Positions 44,936 through 52,014 of a stretch of DNA of 64,000 nt are shown here, piece after piece. The stretch covers positions 587,629-651,628 of the forward strand of contig JAJFJU010000012.1 in assembly GCA_021773645.1 (NCBI GenBank). The letters run 5' to 3'. This stretch comes from Gammaproteobacteria bacterium (GTDB lineage: Bacteria; Pseudomonadota; Gammaproteobacteria; HK1). Every line of letters starts with the position of its first letter. Within the stretch, counting starts at the first letter, position 1. The position numbers and the translations under genes were made by a program. The notes below the pieces were generated by a model. That model was not told where the DNA came from. It did no database searches and was given only the letters and a program-made list of their open reading frames with translations.

Positions 44936-46280
44936 CGCCGTCCACTTCTTGCACGATGCCACGGAGCAAGCCATGGGCCAGCCGGGCATCAAAATGTTCG
45001 CCGGCCTTGATGTCCCGGGTGTCACGCAGGATCTGTTGATCCGGGCCATGGCTAATGATGGCGTAACCCCGTTTCAGGGTTTTGAGGGGGTTCAGAGCTT
45101 GCAGGGTATGATCGAGCCGGCTTAAGGCATTGCGCCGGCTGACCATCTGGTTTCCAGCCAGCTCTGTAAGGCGATGCCCCAGCCGCTCTACCTCCAGGCG
45201 ATGGGTGCGGATGCGCCCCCCTGGTGCCTGCTGTTCAAGTCGGCCATTCACCGTGAGCAGGCGGTTTTGCTGTTGTGGTAACACGGCTTGAACCGCACGG
45301 TGTAGACGAAGCCCCAATTGATCACATTGTTGGGCAAGATCCTGTAAGCGCAGTTGTGGATGGCGCAGACTGCGTGTCAGCCACTGCAAGTTTTTCTTGT
45401 GAGTCTCAATTTGCTGCTGAAAGCGATGGCTTAGGCGGGACTCCAGTTGTCCCACATACAGGCGTAGTTCCTGCTGATCCGGAGTGATGAGTTCGGCGGC
45501 GGCTGATGGGGTGGCGGCGCGCTGATCGGCGACGAAGTCGGCAATGCTGAAGTCCACCTCATGTCCGATCCCCGCAACTAACGGGATCGTTCCCGTATGA
45601 ATGGCGCGGGCCAGGGTCTCATCGTTGAAGGCCCATAGATCCTCCAGCGAGCCCCCGCCACGAGCCAGCACCAGCACGTCACATTCTTGCCGTGTATTGG
45701 CCAGTTGTACCATCCGGGTGAGTGCCTCCGCCGCTCCGGCCCCCTGTACCGGCACCGGGTAAATAAGTATTTCAGCTGCGGGGAAACGCCGGCCGAGGAC
45801 GCTTAGCAGATCGCGTAGCGCGGCTCCGGTGGGAGAGGTGATCAAACCAATGCGTTTGGGTATCTCAGGCAGTGGCTGCTTGTGTTGCTCATCGAACAGA
45901 CCCTCGACCGAAAGGCGCTGCTTAAGGGCCTCAAAGGCACGCCGTAGCGCGCCTTCTCCTGCCTCCTCCATATACTCGACGATGAGCTGATAATCCCCGC
46001 GCTCGGGATAAAGGCCGACCCGCCCGCGCACCAATACCTCCATGCCCTCACGAGGTTGAAAGCCCAAGTGGCGGTTAAAACCGCGAAACATCGCACAGCG
46101 CAACTGGGCAGATGAGTCCTTCAAGGTGAAATAAATATGCCCGGAACGGGGGCGGGCGAGGTTGGAGATCTCACCACTGACCCAGAGCAGGGGAAAGTGG
46201 CTCTCTAGCAGCCCGCGTACCGCCTGGTTGAGGCGGGAGACAGTGTAGATATCACGTTGGGTTTGGGTGGACTCGTTCAT
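44925..46280 (-). CDS. xseA: Exonuclease VII large subunit
   Basis: 451 residues. YTVSRLNQAVRGLLESHFPLLWVSGEISNLARPRSGHIYFTLKDSSAQLRCAMFRG is the N-terminal OB fold; VLVLARGGGSLEDLWAFNDETLARAI and LVAGIGHEVDFSIADFVADQRAATPSAAAELI are the conserved catalytic region; long coiled coils follow. It degrades single-stranded DNA with XseB, whose gene is not in this window. The start ATG 46280 agrees with family length; an in-frame extension to 46361 overlaps the rubredoxin gene end. Confidence 0.96.
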   Translation of the reverse strand: MNESTQTQRDIYTVSRLNQAVRGLLESHFPLLWVSGEISNLARPRSGHIYFTLKDSSAQLRCAMFRGFNRHLGFQPREGMEVLVRGRVGLYPERGDYQLIVEYMEEAGEGALRRAFEALKQRLSVEGLFDEQHKQPLPEIPKRIGLITSPTGAALRDLLSVLGRRFPAAEILIYPVPVQGAGAAEALTRMVQLANTRQECDVLVLARGGGSLEDLWAFNDETLARAIHTGTIPLVAGIGHEVDFSIADFVADQRAATPSAAAELITPDQQELRLYVGQLESRLSHRFQQQIETHKKNLQWLTRSLRHPQLRLQDLAQQCDQLGLRLHRAVQAVLPQQQNRLLTVNGRLEQQAPGGRIRTHRLEVERLGHRLTELAGNQMVSRRNALSRLDHTLQALNPLKTLKRGYAIISHGPDQQILRDTRDIKAGEHFDARLAHGLLRGIVQEVDGDEN

Positions 46281-46360
46281 CTGCTTCCGATGCCAGGATT
46301 TGGCCCGCGAGTATAGCGGATCACGGCACTGGCCAATCGACGACGGGCCAGTGATAGCCA

Positions 46361-46525
46361 TTACATTTCTATCATTTCAAAGTCGGATTTGGCGACGCCG
46401 CAGGTGGGGCAACTCCAGCTTTCGGGGATTTCATCCCAGGAGGTGCCCGGGGCGATACCATCTTCGGGTAATCCGGTGGCTTCCTCGTAGATGAATCCGC
46501 AAACAATACATTTCCACTTTCTCAT
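46361..46525 (-). CDS. Rubredoxin
   Basis: 54 residues. It reads [13 protein letters not shown], then [15 protein letters not shown], then [13 protein letters not shown], the complete rubredoxin fold with C-x2-C-G and C-P-x-C-G iron ligands. It is a one-electron carrier in the cytoplasm. AGGAG precedes the ATG. It is 88 bases downstream of a rubrerythrin that lacks its own rubredoxin domain, so it is the probable electron donor. Confidence 0.97.
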   Translation of the reverse strand: MRKWKCIVCGFIYEEATGLPEDGIAPGTSWDEIPESWSCPTCGVAKSDFEMIEM

Positions 46526-46579
46526 GATGAATCTCCTGTACGTTCAATAAGGTGTGGCCCTGTTCGATCACTGTTGAAC

Positions 46580-46596
46580 GGCGGACACGGTCCGCC
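46580..46596. repeat. Single REP-like palindrome (locus C)
   Basis: GGCGGACACGGTCCGCC with a CTA flank on its right side, in the gap between the rubrerythrin and rubredoxin genes. It is the only locus in the window with one unit. Orientation equals the right-hand unit of the paired loci. Confidence 0.85.
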
Positions 46597-46613
46597 CTAT
46601 CAAAAAATCAGAG

Positions 46614-47090
46614 CTATCCGGAAAACCCGTCCAGTGCTTGCCGATAGCGGTTGGCGTGCCGCTTCTCTACCGTGGTGAGTGCGGCGAAGCGTTTTGCCGC
46701 GGTGTCCAGCAAAGAGGAGAAGCGTTCCGCGTGCTCCCGGGACTCGGCAATCTGTTCGTCCATTTCTGCCACCGTGGCATGCTCCTTTTCCTCCAGTGCG
46801 GTATGGCGAAATTCCGGGTACATGGTCGTGTATTCGTAGGTTTCGCCCTCAATCGCCAGTGCCAGCATCTTCTCCACACTGAGGCTTTCCGACGGATAGA
46901 GGAGTTCCAGATGGCCGAAGGCGTGGGCGGTTTCCTGGTTGGCGGTGTCCTCGAATACGGCTGCTACATCATCGGCACCCAGGGCGCGACACTGGCGCGC
47001 GAAATAGAGATATCTGCGGTTGGCCATGGACTCACCGGCAAAGGCGGATTCCAGGTTTTTGATGGTTTTATTTACACTGTGGTCGGACAT
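46614..47090 (-). CDS. Rubrerythrin-family diiron protein lacking rubredoxin domain
   Basis: 158 residues. The four-helix ferritin-like bundle has AFAGESMANRRYLYFARQ, NQETAHAFGHLELL, EGETYEYTTMYPEF, EEKEHA and VEKRHANRYR, giving the Glu and His residues of a diiron site. It ends after the last helix; the C-terminal rubredoxin domain of classical rubrerythrin is absent and supplied by a separate gene 88 bases on. It reduces hydrogen peroxide. Divergent from oxyR, which suggests peroxide control. Start ATG 47090 fits the family; the longer frame extends into the promoter region. Confidence 0.93.
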   Translation of the reverse strand: MSDHSVNKTIKNLESAFAGESMANRRYLYFARQCRALGADDVAAVFEDTANQETAHAFGHLELLYPSESLSVEKMLALAIEGETYEYTTMYPEFRHTALEEKEHATVAEMDEQIAESREHAERFSSLLDTAAKRFAALTTVEKRHANRYRQALDGFSG

Positions 47091-47197
47091 GGGGTGTCTC
47101 CCGATTTGTGGTCCAAAATGTCTGCTGTGTTGCAGAATGTGGAAGCAGATTAGCAACCATGATAAGTTCGCTCCAACGAATTATTTAGACATAACTA

Positions 47198-47212
47198 ATC
47201 GATAAAAACGAT
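47198..47212. promoter_or_regulatory. OxyR-type half-site overlapping the oxyR start
   Basis: ATCGATAAAAACGAT fits the OxyR half-site pattern ATAG-nTnnnAn-CTAT including the inner T and A, with ATCG/CGAT in place of ATAG/CTAT. It ends 2 bases before the oxyR ATG (47214). A binding protein here could control oxyR itself and possibly the divergent rubrerythrin gene. The second half-site expected 22 bases upstream is not convincing. Confidence 0.5.
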
Positions 47213-47213
47213 T

Positions 47214-48143
47214 ATGAATCTACCTACTCTGCGGCAATTGCAGTACCTGGTGGCGGTGGTTGAGGAACGGCATTTCGGTCGTGCAGCCGGGCGTTGTTTC
47301 GTAACCCAATCCACCCTGAGTGCTGGCATCCATGAACTGGAAAACGGGTTGGGTACCCGTTTGCTGGAGCGCAGCAAGCGCAAGGTCTTGCCGATGCCGC
47401 TGGGCGAGGAGATGGCCCGCCGGGCACAAAGAATCATCGCGTTGACCGGTGAGTTAGTGGAGACGGCCTGCCACGACGATACCCCCTTGTGTGGACCTTT
47501 ACGGCTCGGGGTGATTCCGACTATTGGGCCATTTTTACTGCCGCGCGTATTGCCGGAGATTCGCCGCCGCTTTCCCCGGCTGGAACTATCCCTGATAGAG
47601 GAGCCTACGGAGCGCCTGTTGGCCCAACTGGAGGCGGGTACGCTGGATACCGTCATCCTCGCCTTTCCTTATGGGGTGGGGGGCCGCGTACATGAGATTT
47701 TCTGGCGTGAAGATTTTCTTGTTGCCCTGCCGAAAGCACATCCGCTGGCTGACCGAAAAGCCATTGCGCCAGAGATGCTGCCGCGCCGGGAATTATTGCT
47801 GTTGGCCGATGGACACTGCCTGACGGACCATACCCTGGCAGCCTGTAAATTCAAGGATATGAAGAGCAGCGAGGTGTTCCAGGGCACCAGTCTGTATACC
47901 TTGCTGCAAATGGTGGCGGGGGGGCAGGGGATTACCCTGATTCCGGAGATGGCTATCGCCAATGAATGGCTGGGTGGTGGCGAGATTCAGTTGGTGCCAT
48001 TGGCAGAGCCTGGACCTCATCGCGAGATCGGTCTGGTATGGCGGGAAACCAGCTTTCGTCAGGCCGATATGAAACTGTTGGCGCAAACCATGGGAGAGGT
48101 TTTTCGGGGGCCTGCCGATAACGCAAAGAAGCTGGAGAAATGA
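47214..48143 (+). CDS. oxyR: OxyR-type LysR-family peroxide regulator
   Basis: 309 residues. An N-terminal helix-turn-helix (RQLQYLVAVVEERHFGRAAGRCFVTQSTLSAGIHELENGLG) precedes a substrate-binding-like domain. The segment LADGHCLTDHTLAACKF has Cys202 and Cys211 nine residues apart, exactly the spacing of the redox pair Cys199/Cys208 of E. coli OxyR, and FQGTSLYTLLQMVAGGQGITLIP is an OxyR-typical C-terminal block. It senses peroxide by disulfide formation. It is divergently transcribed from the rubrerythrin-rubredoxin pair, a likely target. Confidence 0.95.
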   Translation: MNLPTLRQLQYLVAVVEERHFGRAAGRCFVTQSTLSAGIHELENGLGTRLLERSKRKVLPMPLGEEMARRAQRIIALTGELVETACHDDTPLCGPLRLGVIPTIGPFLLPRVLPEIRRRFPRLELSLIEEPTERLLAQLEAGTLDTVILAFPYGVGGRVHEIFWREDFLVALPKAHPLADRKAIAPEMLPRRELLLLADGHCLTDHTLAACKFKDMKSSEVFQGTSLYTLLQMVAGGQGITLIPEMAIANEWLGGGEIQLVPLAEPGPHREIGLVWRETSFRQADMKLLAQTMGEVFRGPADNAKKLEK

Positions 48144-48146
48144 TCA

Positions 48147-48178
48147 GCCGTTCAGGATTTATTTAGCTCCTGAACGGC
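48147..48178. terminator. Hairpin between convergent oxyR and spy-like genes
   Basis: GCCGTTCAGGA and TCCTGAACGGC form a perfect 11-bp stem with a 10-base loop, starting 4 bases after the oxyR stop and ending 13 bases before the spy-like stop. No T-run follows on either strand, so it is not a textbook intrinsic terminator; its position between convergent genes suggests a bidirectional role. Confidence 0.6.
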
Positions 48179-48190
48179 CCGGCTTAGTAC

Positions 48191-48673
48191 TTAATGACGA
48201 AATGGCCGTCCGCGCATTGCCATCCAGCGGGTTTGCTGTTCCGGCGTGAGTTCCGCCTTGATGCGTTGTTTCACAGACAAGCGAAGCACCATCAGTTCGG
48301 CTTTAGCTGTGGCCTGGGCTTCAGCCACTTGGCGTATCCTGGCGCGGTCATAATGGGGCGCATTCATCAGGTCGCTCAAGCTCTTGTGTCCCCGGTGCAC
48401 TTGATTTATTTGTGTGCGCATCCGGGGATCTACTTCCTTAAGGATTTTTTCGACGCGCTTGTGTTGTTCCTGGCTGAGTTCAAGCCGCTTTGCTATGCGC
48501 GCCAGCCTATTGTCTCTTTCCCCGCGGTAAGCGTCCTTTTGCATGTGATGATGACGGTGGTGTCCGCCGGGTTTGCTGCAGTCACCGCGGTTAGAGGCAC
48601 CGGCGGCTCCTGCCAGTAGTAGGCTCCCGGCGAGCAGGCTGGTGAAGGCCGAAATAGCGATAGATTTTTTCAT
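48191..48673 (-). CDS. Spy/CpxP-like periplasmic LTxxQ protein
   Basis: 160 residues. A signal peptide (KKSIAISAFTSLLAGSLLLAGAAGA) is followed by a His-rich stretch (GGHHRHHHMQKD) and an alpha-helical body with LELSQEQHKRVEKIL and LTPEQQTRWMAMRG, the LTxxQ motifs of the Spy/CpxP family. These are periplasmic chaperones or inhibitors of the Cpx response. The His cluster could bind metal. It is 39 bases downstream of the His/Arg-rich gene on the same strand, which is divergent from cpxRA, so it likely belongs to the Cpx regulon. Confidence 0.88.
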   Translation of the reverse strand: MKKSIAISAFTSLLAGSLLLAGAAGASNRGDCSKPGGHHRHHHMQKDAYRGERDNRLARIAKRLELSQEQHKRVEKILKEVDPRMRTQINQVHRGHKSLSDLMNAPHYDRARIRQVAEAQATAKAELMVLRLSVKQRIKAELTPEQQTRWMAMRGRPFRH

Positions 48674-48712
48674 GATGATGTACTCCTTCAAGATGATTAA
48701 TAGTTTTCGAGC

Positions 48713-49435
48713 CTAGGTACGTACGATTTCCCACGCGCCATCAGGCTGCAAACAGGCGGTTCCGTAGGCCCGTTCGCTGCGACCTCCGACGGTGATGGTT
48801 TGTTGGAATTCACGACACTGACGCCCGGAGGTGCTGGTGCCAATGCGGGTGGTGGTGACCGCGCCAGAGGCGTTGCCATCCTCCCAGTGAATGGTTTCAT
48901 TGACCTTGGCACTGGCGGCTTCTACCTGGGCCGCCTCGTGTTGGCGCTGTTGTTGTTCATTAAGGTTGTCCAATAGCTTTACCGTAATGGCGGTAAAGGC
49001 GAGCCACTTGAAGGCATTCCTGTCACTAAAATGAAAGCCATATCCGCGGTACACCGGGCCATGGCGACGGATGACGCGGGTGCCGTGGTAGTGGCGATGC
49101 CGGCGCGGAGCCACGACCCGGTGATGGGTCCGGGTGACGCGTCGCCCGTAAACCGGTACGCGCCGTTCGACATGATGAGCACCCCGCATGGCTCGCATCG
49201 GCACGGCAGCGCGGTGAGATTTGCGCCTGTGTTCCCGGACATCTTTTTTCAAGTCATGGTGGGCCCGTGCGTGGCGTGCTGTTTTATGCGCTTTGCGTCC
49301 CTTATAGGTGCGTTCTGTCCGGTCGTGATCCGCGTAACTTCGGGCTGCTTGGCTATCTGTGGGCAGGGTACTCAAGCCGATCAAGGCCAAACTAAGGGAC
49401 AGCGCGTAAGGCAGTAACTTGTAAGTTTGAGTCAT
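48713..49435 (-). CDS. His/Arg-rich secreted protein, surface antigen-like C-terminus
   Basis: 240 residues, no clear family over the whole length. Signal peptide KLLPYALSLSLALIGLSTLPTDSQA, then 100 residues extremely rich in Arg and His (HKTARHARAHHDLKKDVREHRRKSHR), a single hydrophobic or amphipathic stretch (AFKWLAFTAITVKLLDNL), and a C-terminal domain with SGRQCREFQQTITVGGRSERAYGTACLQPDGAWEIV that resembles the 17-kDa surface antigen (Lpp/RT0821-like) end. Metal or polyanion binding by the basic region is speculation. It shares a promoter region with cpxRA and its start faces the CpxR boxes, so Cpx control is likely. Confidence 0.75.
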   Translation of the reverse strand: MTQTYKLLPYALSLSLALIGLSTLPTDSQAARSYADHDRTERTYKGRKAHKTARHARAHHDLKKDVREHRRKSHRAAVPMRAMRGAHHVERRVPVYGRRVTRTHHRVVAPRRHRHYHGTRVIRRHGPVYRGYGFHFSDRNAFKWLAFTAITVKLLDNLNEQQQRQHEAAQVEAASAKVNETIHWEDGNASGAVTTTRIGTSTSGRQCREFQQTITVGGRSERAYGTACLQPDGAWEIVRT

Positions 49436-49519
49436 GATCCATCTCCGGGGTTTGTGGCTGAATGCCGGTGTTGGGGAAAACTATAGTGGGATGCTATGCA
49501 AGCTTGGGTATGGCCGGTG

Positions 49520-49544
49520 TAAGGCTTTGTAAAATTGGGTAAAG
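49520..49544. promoter_or_regulatory. Triple CpxR box (GTAAR-N5-GTAAA-N5-GTAAA)
   Basis: GTAAG (49520-49524), GTAAA (49530-49534) and GTAAA (49540-49544) are spaced exactly 10 bases apart. The E. coli CpxR consensus is GTAAA-N5-GTAAA. The site lies 69 bases before the cpxR-like ATG and 85 bases from the divergent secreted-protein ATG, so one site can control both operons and give autoregulation. Confidence 0.85.
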
Positions 49545-49612
49545 CGCCGTGTATGTATGAGGCTCTGTGGCAAAATGCCCACTAAAACAGGGGCCTGAAA
49601 GCGGAAAACTAC

Positions 49613-50311
49613 ATGAGCAAAGTACTGCTGGTTGACGACGATATAGAGCTTTGCGAGATGCTCGCTGAGTATCTTGCGCCGGAGGGTTTTGAGGTGGATG
49701 CAGCGCATGACGGTGAAAGTGGCGCACAGCGAGCCATAGAAGGGGGCTTTGATGTGGTGGTGCTGGATGTGATGCTGCCTCGACTCAACGGTTTTGATGC
49801 CCTGAACCGGATTCGCGGTGCTTCACAGGTGCCGGTGCTGATGCTTACCGCCCGCGGCGATGATCTGGATCGTATTGTCGGACTGGAGATGGGCGCCGAC
49901 GATTACCTGCCAAAACCCTGTAATCCGCGGGAATTGGTGGCACGGCTGCGTGCCATTCTGCGCCGCGCCCAGTCCATAGCCAGCGCACAGTCTTCAGTGG
50001 TCGAAGACGAGGTGTTGCGCAGTGGTGAGCTGGAATTACGGCCTGGTGCCCGTGTGGCCAAGCTCGATAACCGGACCCTGGAGCTGACCAGTACCGAGTA
50101 CAGCCTGCTGGAGGTGCTGGTGCGTCAGGCAGGGCAGGTGGTTAGTAAGGAGCAGCTTTCGGAACGGGCTCTGGGGCGAGAGCTGGCACGTTACGATCGC
50201 AGTATCGATGTTCACGTGAGCAATTTGCGCCGTAAATTGGGAGCGGAAACAGATCGGGCTCAACCCATTCAGACGGTGCGTGGTGTGGGCTACCAGCTCA
50301 CCAGGGATTAA
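49613..50311 (+). CDS. cpxR: OmpR-family response regulator, CpxR-like
   Basis: 232 residues. Receiver domain: LLVDDDIELCEML (Asp8-10), phosphoacceptor Asp52 in VVLDVMLPRLNG, and Lys101 in YLPKPCNP. The C-terminal winged helix has TSTEYSLLEVLVRQAGQVVSKEQLSERALGR, YDRSIDVHVSNLRRKLG and TVRGVGYQLTRD. CpxR-like is inferred from ALGRELARYDRSIDVHVSNLR and from the CpxR boxes in front. It controls envelope stress genes after phosphorylation. The kinase gene starts 6 bases after its stop. Confidence 0.92.
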   Translation: MSKVLLVDDDIELCEMLAEYLAPEGFEVDAAHDGESGAQRAIEGGFDVVVLDVMLPRLNGFDALNRIRGASQVPVLMLTARGDDLDRIVGLEMGADDYLPKPCNPRELVARLRAILRRAQSIASAQSSVVEDEVLRSGELELRPGARVAKLDNRTLELTSTEYSLLEVLVRQAGQVVSKEQLSERALGRELARYDRSIDVHVSNLRRKLGAETDRAQPIQTVRGVGYQLTRD

Positions 50312-50317
50312 GGCTCG

Positions 50318-51727
50318 ATGGGTAGACTATTCTGGAAGATCTTTGGTTGGTTCTGGGTGGTGATGCTGCTCATGGGCTTTGGCATCAGCTGGGCCATGAG
50401 CCAATTGATGCAAGATACGGAACGGGAGGCGGCCGCTGCACGCCAGTCGCGCTTTATACAGATGCGTATAAATGCCGTGGCAGCCATCTTGGAGCACAGC
50501 GGTGAGACTGCGGCCAGGGCGGTTCTGCGACAGACAGGAGATAGCTCACGAGTCCGTATTCTGGTCTTCGATAGCGACGGCCGGGAGCTTTTAGGACGGG
50601 CGGCCGGGCCAAATACTGTTAGCAATGCGCGCAGGGTGGTTGCGCCTTCAGGCCACAGCTATCGGCTGCTTAGCCAGCGCAACTCATTGGGTCGAGGAAT
50701 AGCCACGGTGTTGCGTGCTCCTTCACTGGCGAGTCCGCCTCCGTTGCGACGTGCCGAGCGCAGCTCCCGATTTGCCGGTACCCGCGGATGGTCCTATCGG
50801 CCGGAGCTCTATTGGCTGCGCTTTGCGCTCGCCGTGCTGGTTAGCGGACTGGTTTGTTTCTGGCTGGCCTGGTATTTGACGCGGCCCTTGAGGTACTTGC
50901 GCACGGCCAGTCAGTGCTTTGCCGAGGGTGATCTGGACGCTCGTGTGGGTAATGCCATGGGGCTACGCCGGGATGAAATTAGTGATTTAGGGCGGGAGTT
51001 CGACCGTATGGCGGACAAACTCCAGTCCATGGTCAACGGCCAAAAACAGTTGCTCAATGACCTTTCCCATGAATTACGCTCGCCACTGGCACGCTTGCAG
51101 GTAGCTACAGGGATCGCGCGTCAGCGTGGCGGCGGGAAACTGCTGCCGGAACTGGAACGTATTGAACGCGAAGGTGAGCGTCTGAATGAACTAGTGGGGC
51201 AAATGCTTAGCCTTTCCCGTCTGGAGGCAGGTGCTGCAACCGTGGATAAAGAGGAAGTGGAGCTGTCTGCGTTATTACAGGAAGTAGTACGAGATGCAGA
51301 CTTTGAGGCCCAGGCACGTCATCGCCGGGTATGTCTCCATGCTATGCCACCTTGCAAGGTCCGGGGCAATGCAGAGCTACTTTTTCGGGCGCTGGAAAAT
51401 GTGCTGCGCAACGCAGTGAAATACACTGGAGAAGGGACGGAAGTGGTAGTTAAAGGGAGTTTCTCTGCTTTGGAACAGAAGGTGGTTATCCGGGTGAGTG
51501 ATGCCGGGGCAGGTGTGTCCGATGAATTACTTGAACATCTGTTTGAGCCCTTTGTTAGGGCGGCCGAGGCCCGGGATCGGGTTAGTGGTGGTTTTGGTCT
51601 GGGGCTCGCTATAGCTCGCCGTGCGGTGTTGTTTCATGGGGGAGAGATCAGGGCTGAAAATCGTGCTAAAGGCGGTTTGTGTATTGAAATTCGTTTGCCG
51701 GTAGTAGGGCGGACCGTGTCCGCCTAG
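50318..51727 (+). CDS. cpxA: Sensor histidine kinase, CpxA-like
   Basis: 469 residues. First helix IFGWFWVVMLLMGFGISWAM, a periplasmic region of about 130 residues, second helix LRFALAVLVSGLVCFWLAWYL, then HAMP, H-box NDLSHELRSPLARLQ with His251, N-box ENVLRNAVKYTGEG and G-box VSDAGAGVSDELLEHLFEPF. It senses envelope stress and phosphorylates the partner regulator. The last codons (GRTVSA) and the stop are encoded at the edge of a GGCGGAC-N3-GTCCGCC palindrome, so insertion of that repeat has apparently set the C-terminus. Confidence 0.92.
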   Translation: MGRLFWKIFGWFWVVMLLMGFGISWAMSQLMQDTEREAAAARQSRFIQMRINAVAAILEHSGETAARAVLRQTGDSSRVRILVFDSDGRELLGRAAGPNTVSNARRVVAPSGHSYRLLSQRNSLGRGIATVLRAPSLASPPPLRRAERSSRFAGTRGWSYRPELYWLRFALAVLVSGLVCFWLAWYLTRPLRYLRTASQCFAEGDLDARVGNAMGLRRDEISDLGREFDRMADKLQSMVNGQKQLLNDLSHELRSPLARLQVATGIARQRGGGKLLPELERIEREGERLNELVGQMLSLSRLEAGAATVDKEEVELSALLQEVVRDADFEAQARHRRVCLHAMPPCKVRGNAELLFRALENVLRNAVKYTGEGTEVVVKGSFSALEQKVVIRVSDAGAGVSDELLEHLFEPFVRAAEARDRVSGGFGLGLAIARRAVLFHGGEIRAENRAKGGLCIEIRLPVVGRTVSA

Positions 51728-51759
51728 GCGACGGTGGGATAAGGCGGACACGGTCCGCC
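51708..51759. repeat. Inverted pair of REP-like palindromes (locus D)
   Basis: Cores at 51708-51724 and 51743-51759, each GGCGGAC-N3-GTCCGCC, face each other across 18 bases and could fold into one hairpin of about 21-bp arms. The left unit overlaps the 3' end of the cpxA-like gene. A following terminator at 51961-51994 belongs to nirK on the other strand, so this pair may also help end cpxA transcription. Confidence 0.88.
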
Positions 51760-51795
51760 CTACGGCCCTAGTCGATTCCTGGGACAAGGAACAGG

Positions 51796-51925
51796 CATGG
51801 CCAAGCGCCGCTCTCGCACTTTTGGTACAAGGATGTACTTATGATGCGAGGGCAGGGATGCCCAGGAGTGGCCCATGTGCTTCGCGGCATAAGTACCCAT
51901 CCTTGGCCAAGCGTCGCTCCCGCAC
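51796..51925. repeat. Structured intergenic repeat with direct and inverted copies
   Basis: TGGCCAAGCGCCGCTCTCGCAC (near 51798) recurs as TGGCCAAGCGTCGCTCCCGCAC (near 51904), about 106 bases apart. Between them CAAGGATGTACTTATG (51828-51843) is matched by the inverted CATAAGTACCCATCCTTGG (51888-51906). No coding potential or known RNA is recognisable. It fills the gap between cpxA and nirK. Confidence 0.65.
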
Positions 51926-51960
51926 ATCCGTGTGCTCCACGACATAAGGCCTCCCCTGGC

Positions 51961-51994
51961 CAAAAAAAACCTCCCACCCCGTGAAGGGGGGAGG
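51961..51994 (-). terminator. Rho-independent terminator of the nirK operon
   Basis: On the - strand CCTCCCCCC is followed by a short loop and GGGGTGGGAGG, then TTTTTTTT. It lies 21 bases after the nirK stop and ends the ncgABC-nirK operon. Confidence 0.9.
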
Positions 51995-52014
51995 CTGTTA
52001 AGGGCTTCCTGCTA

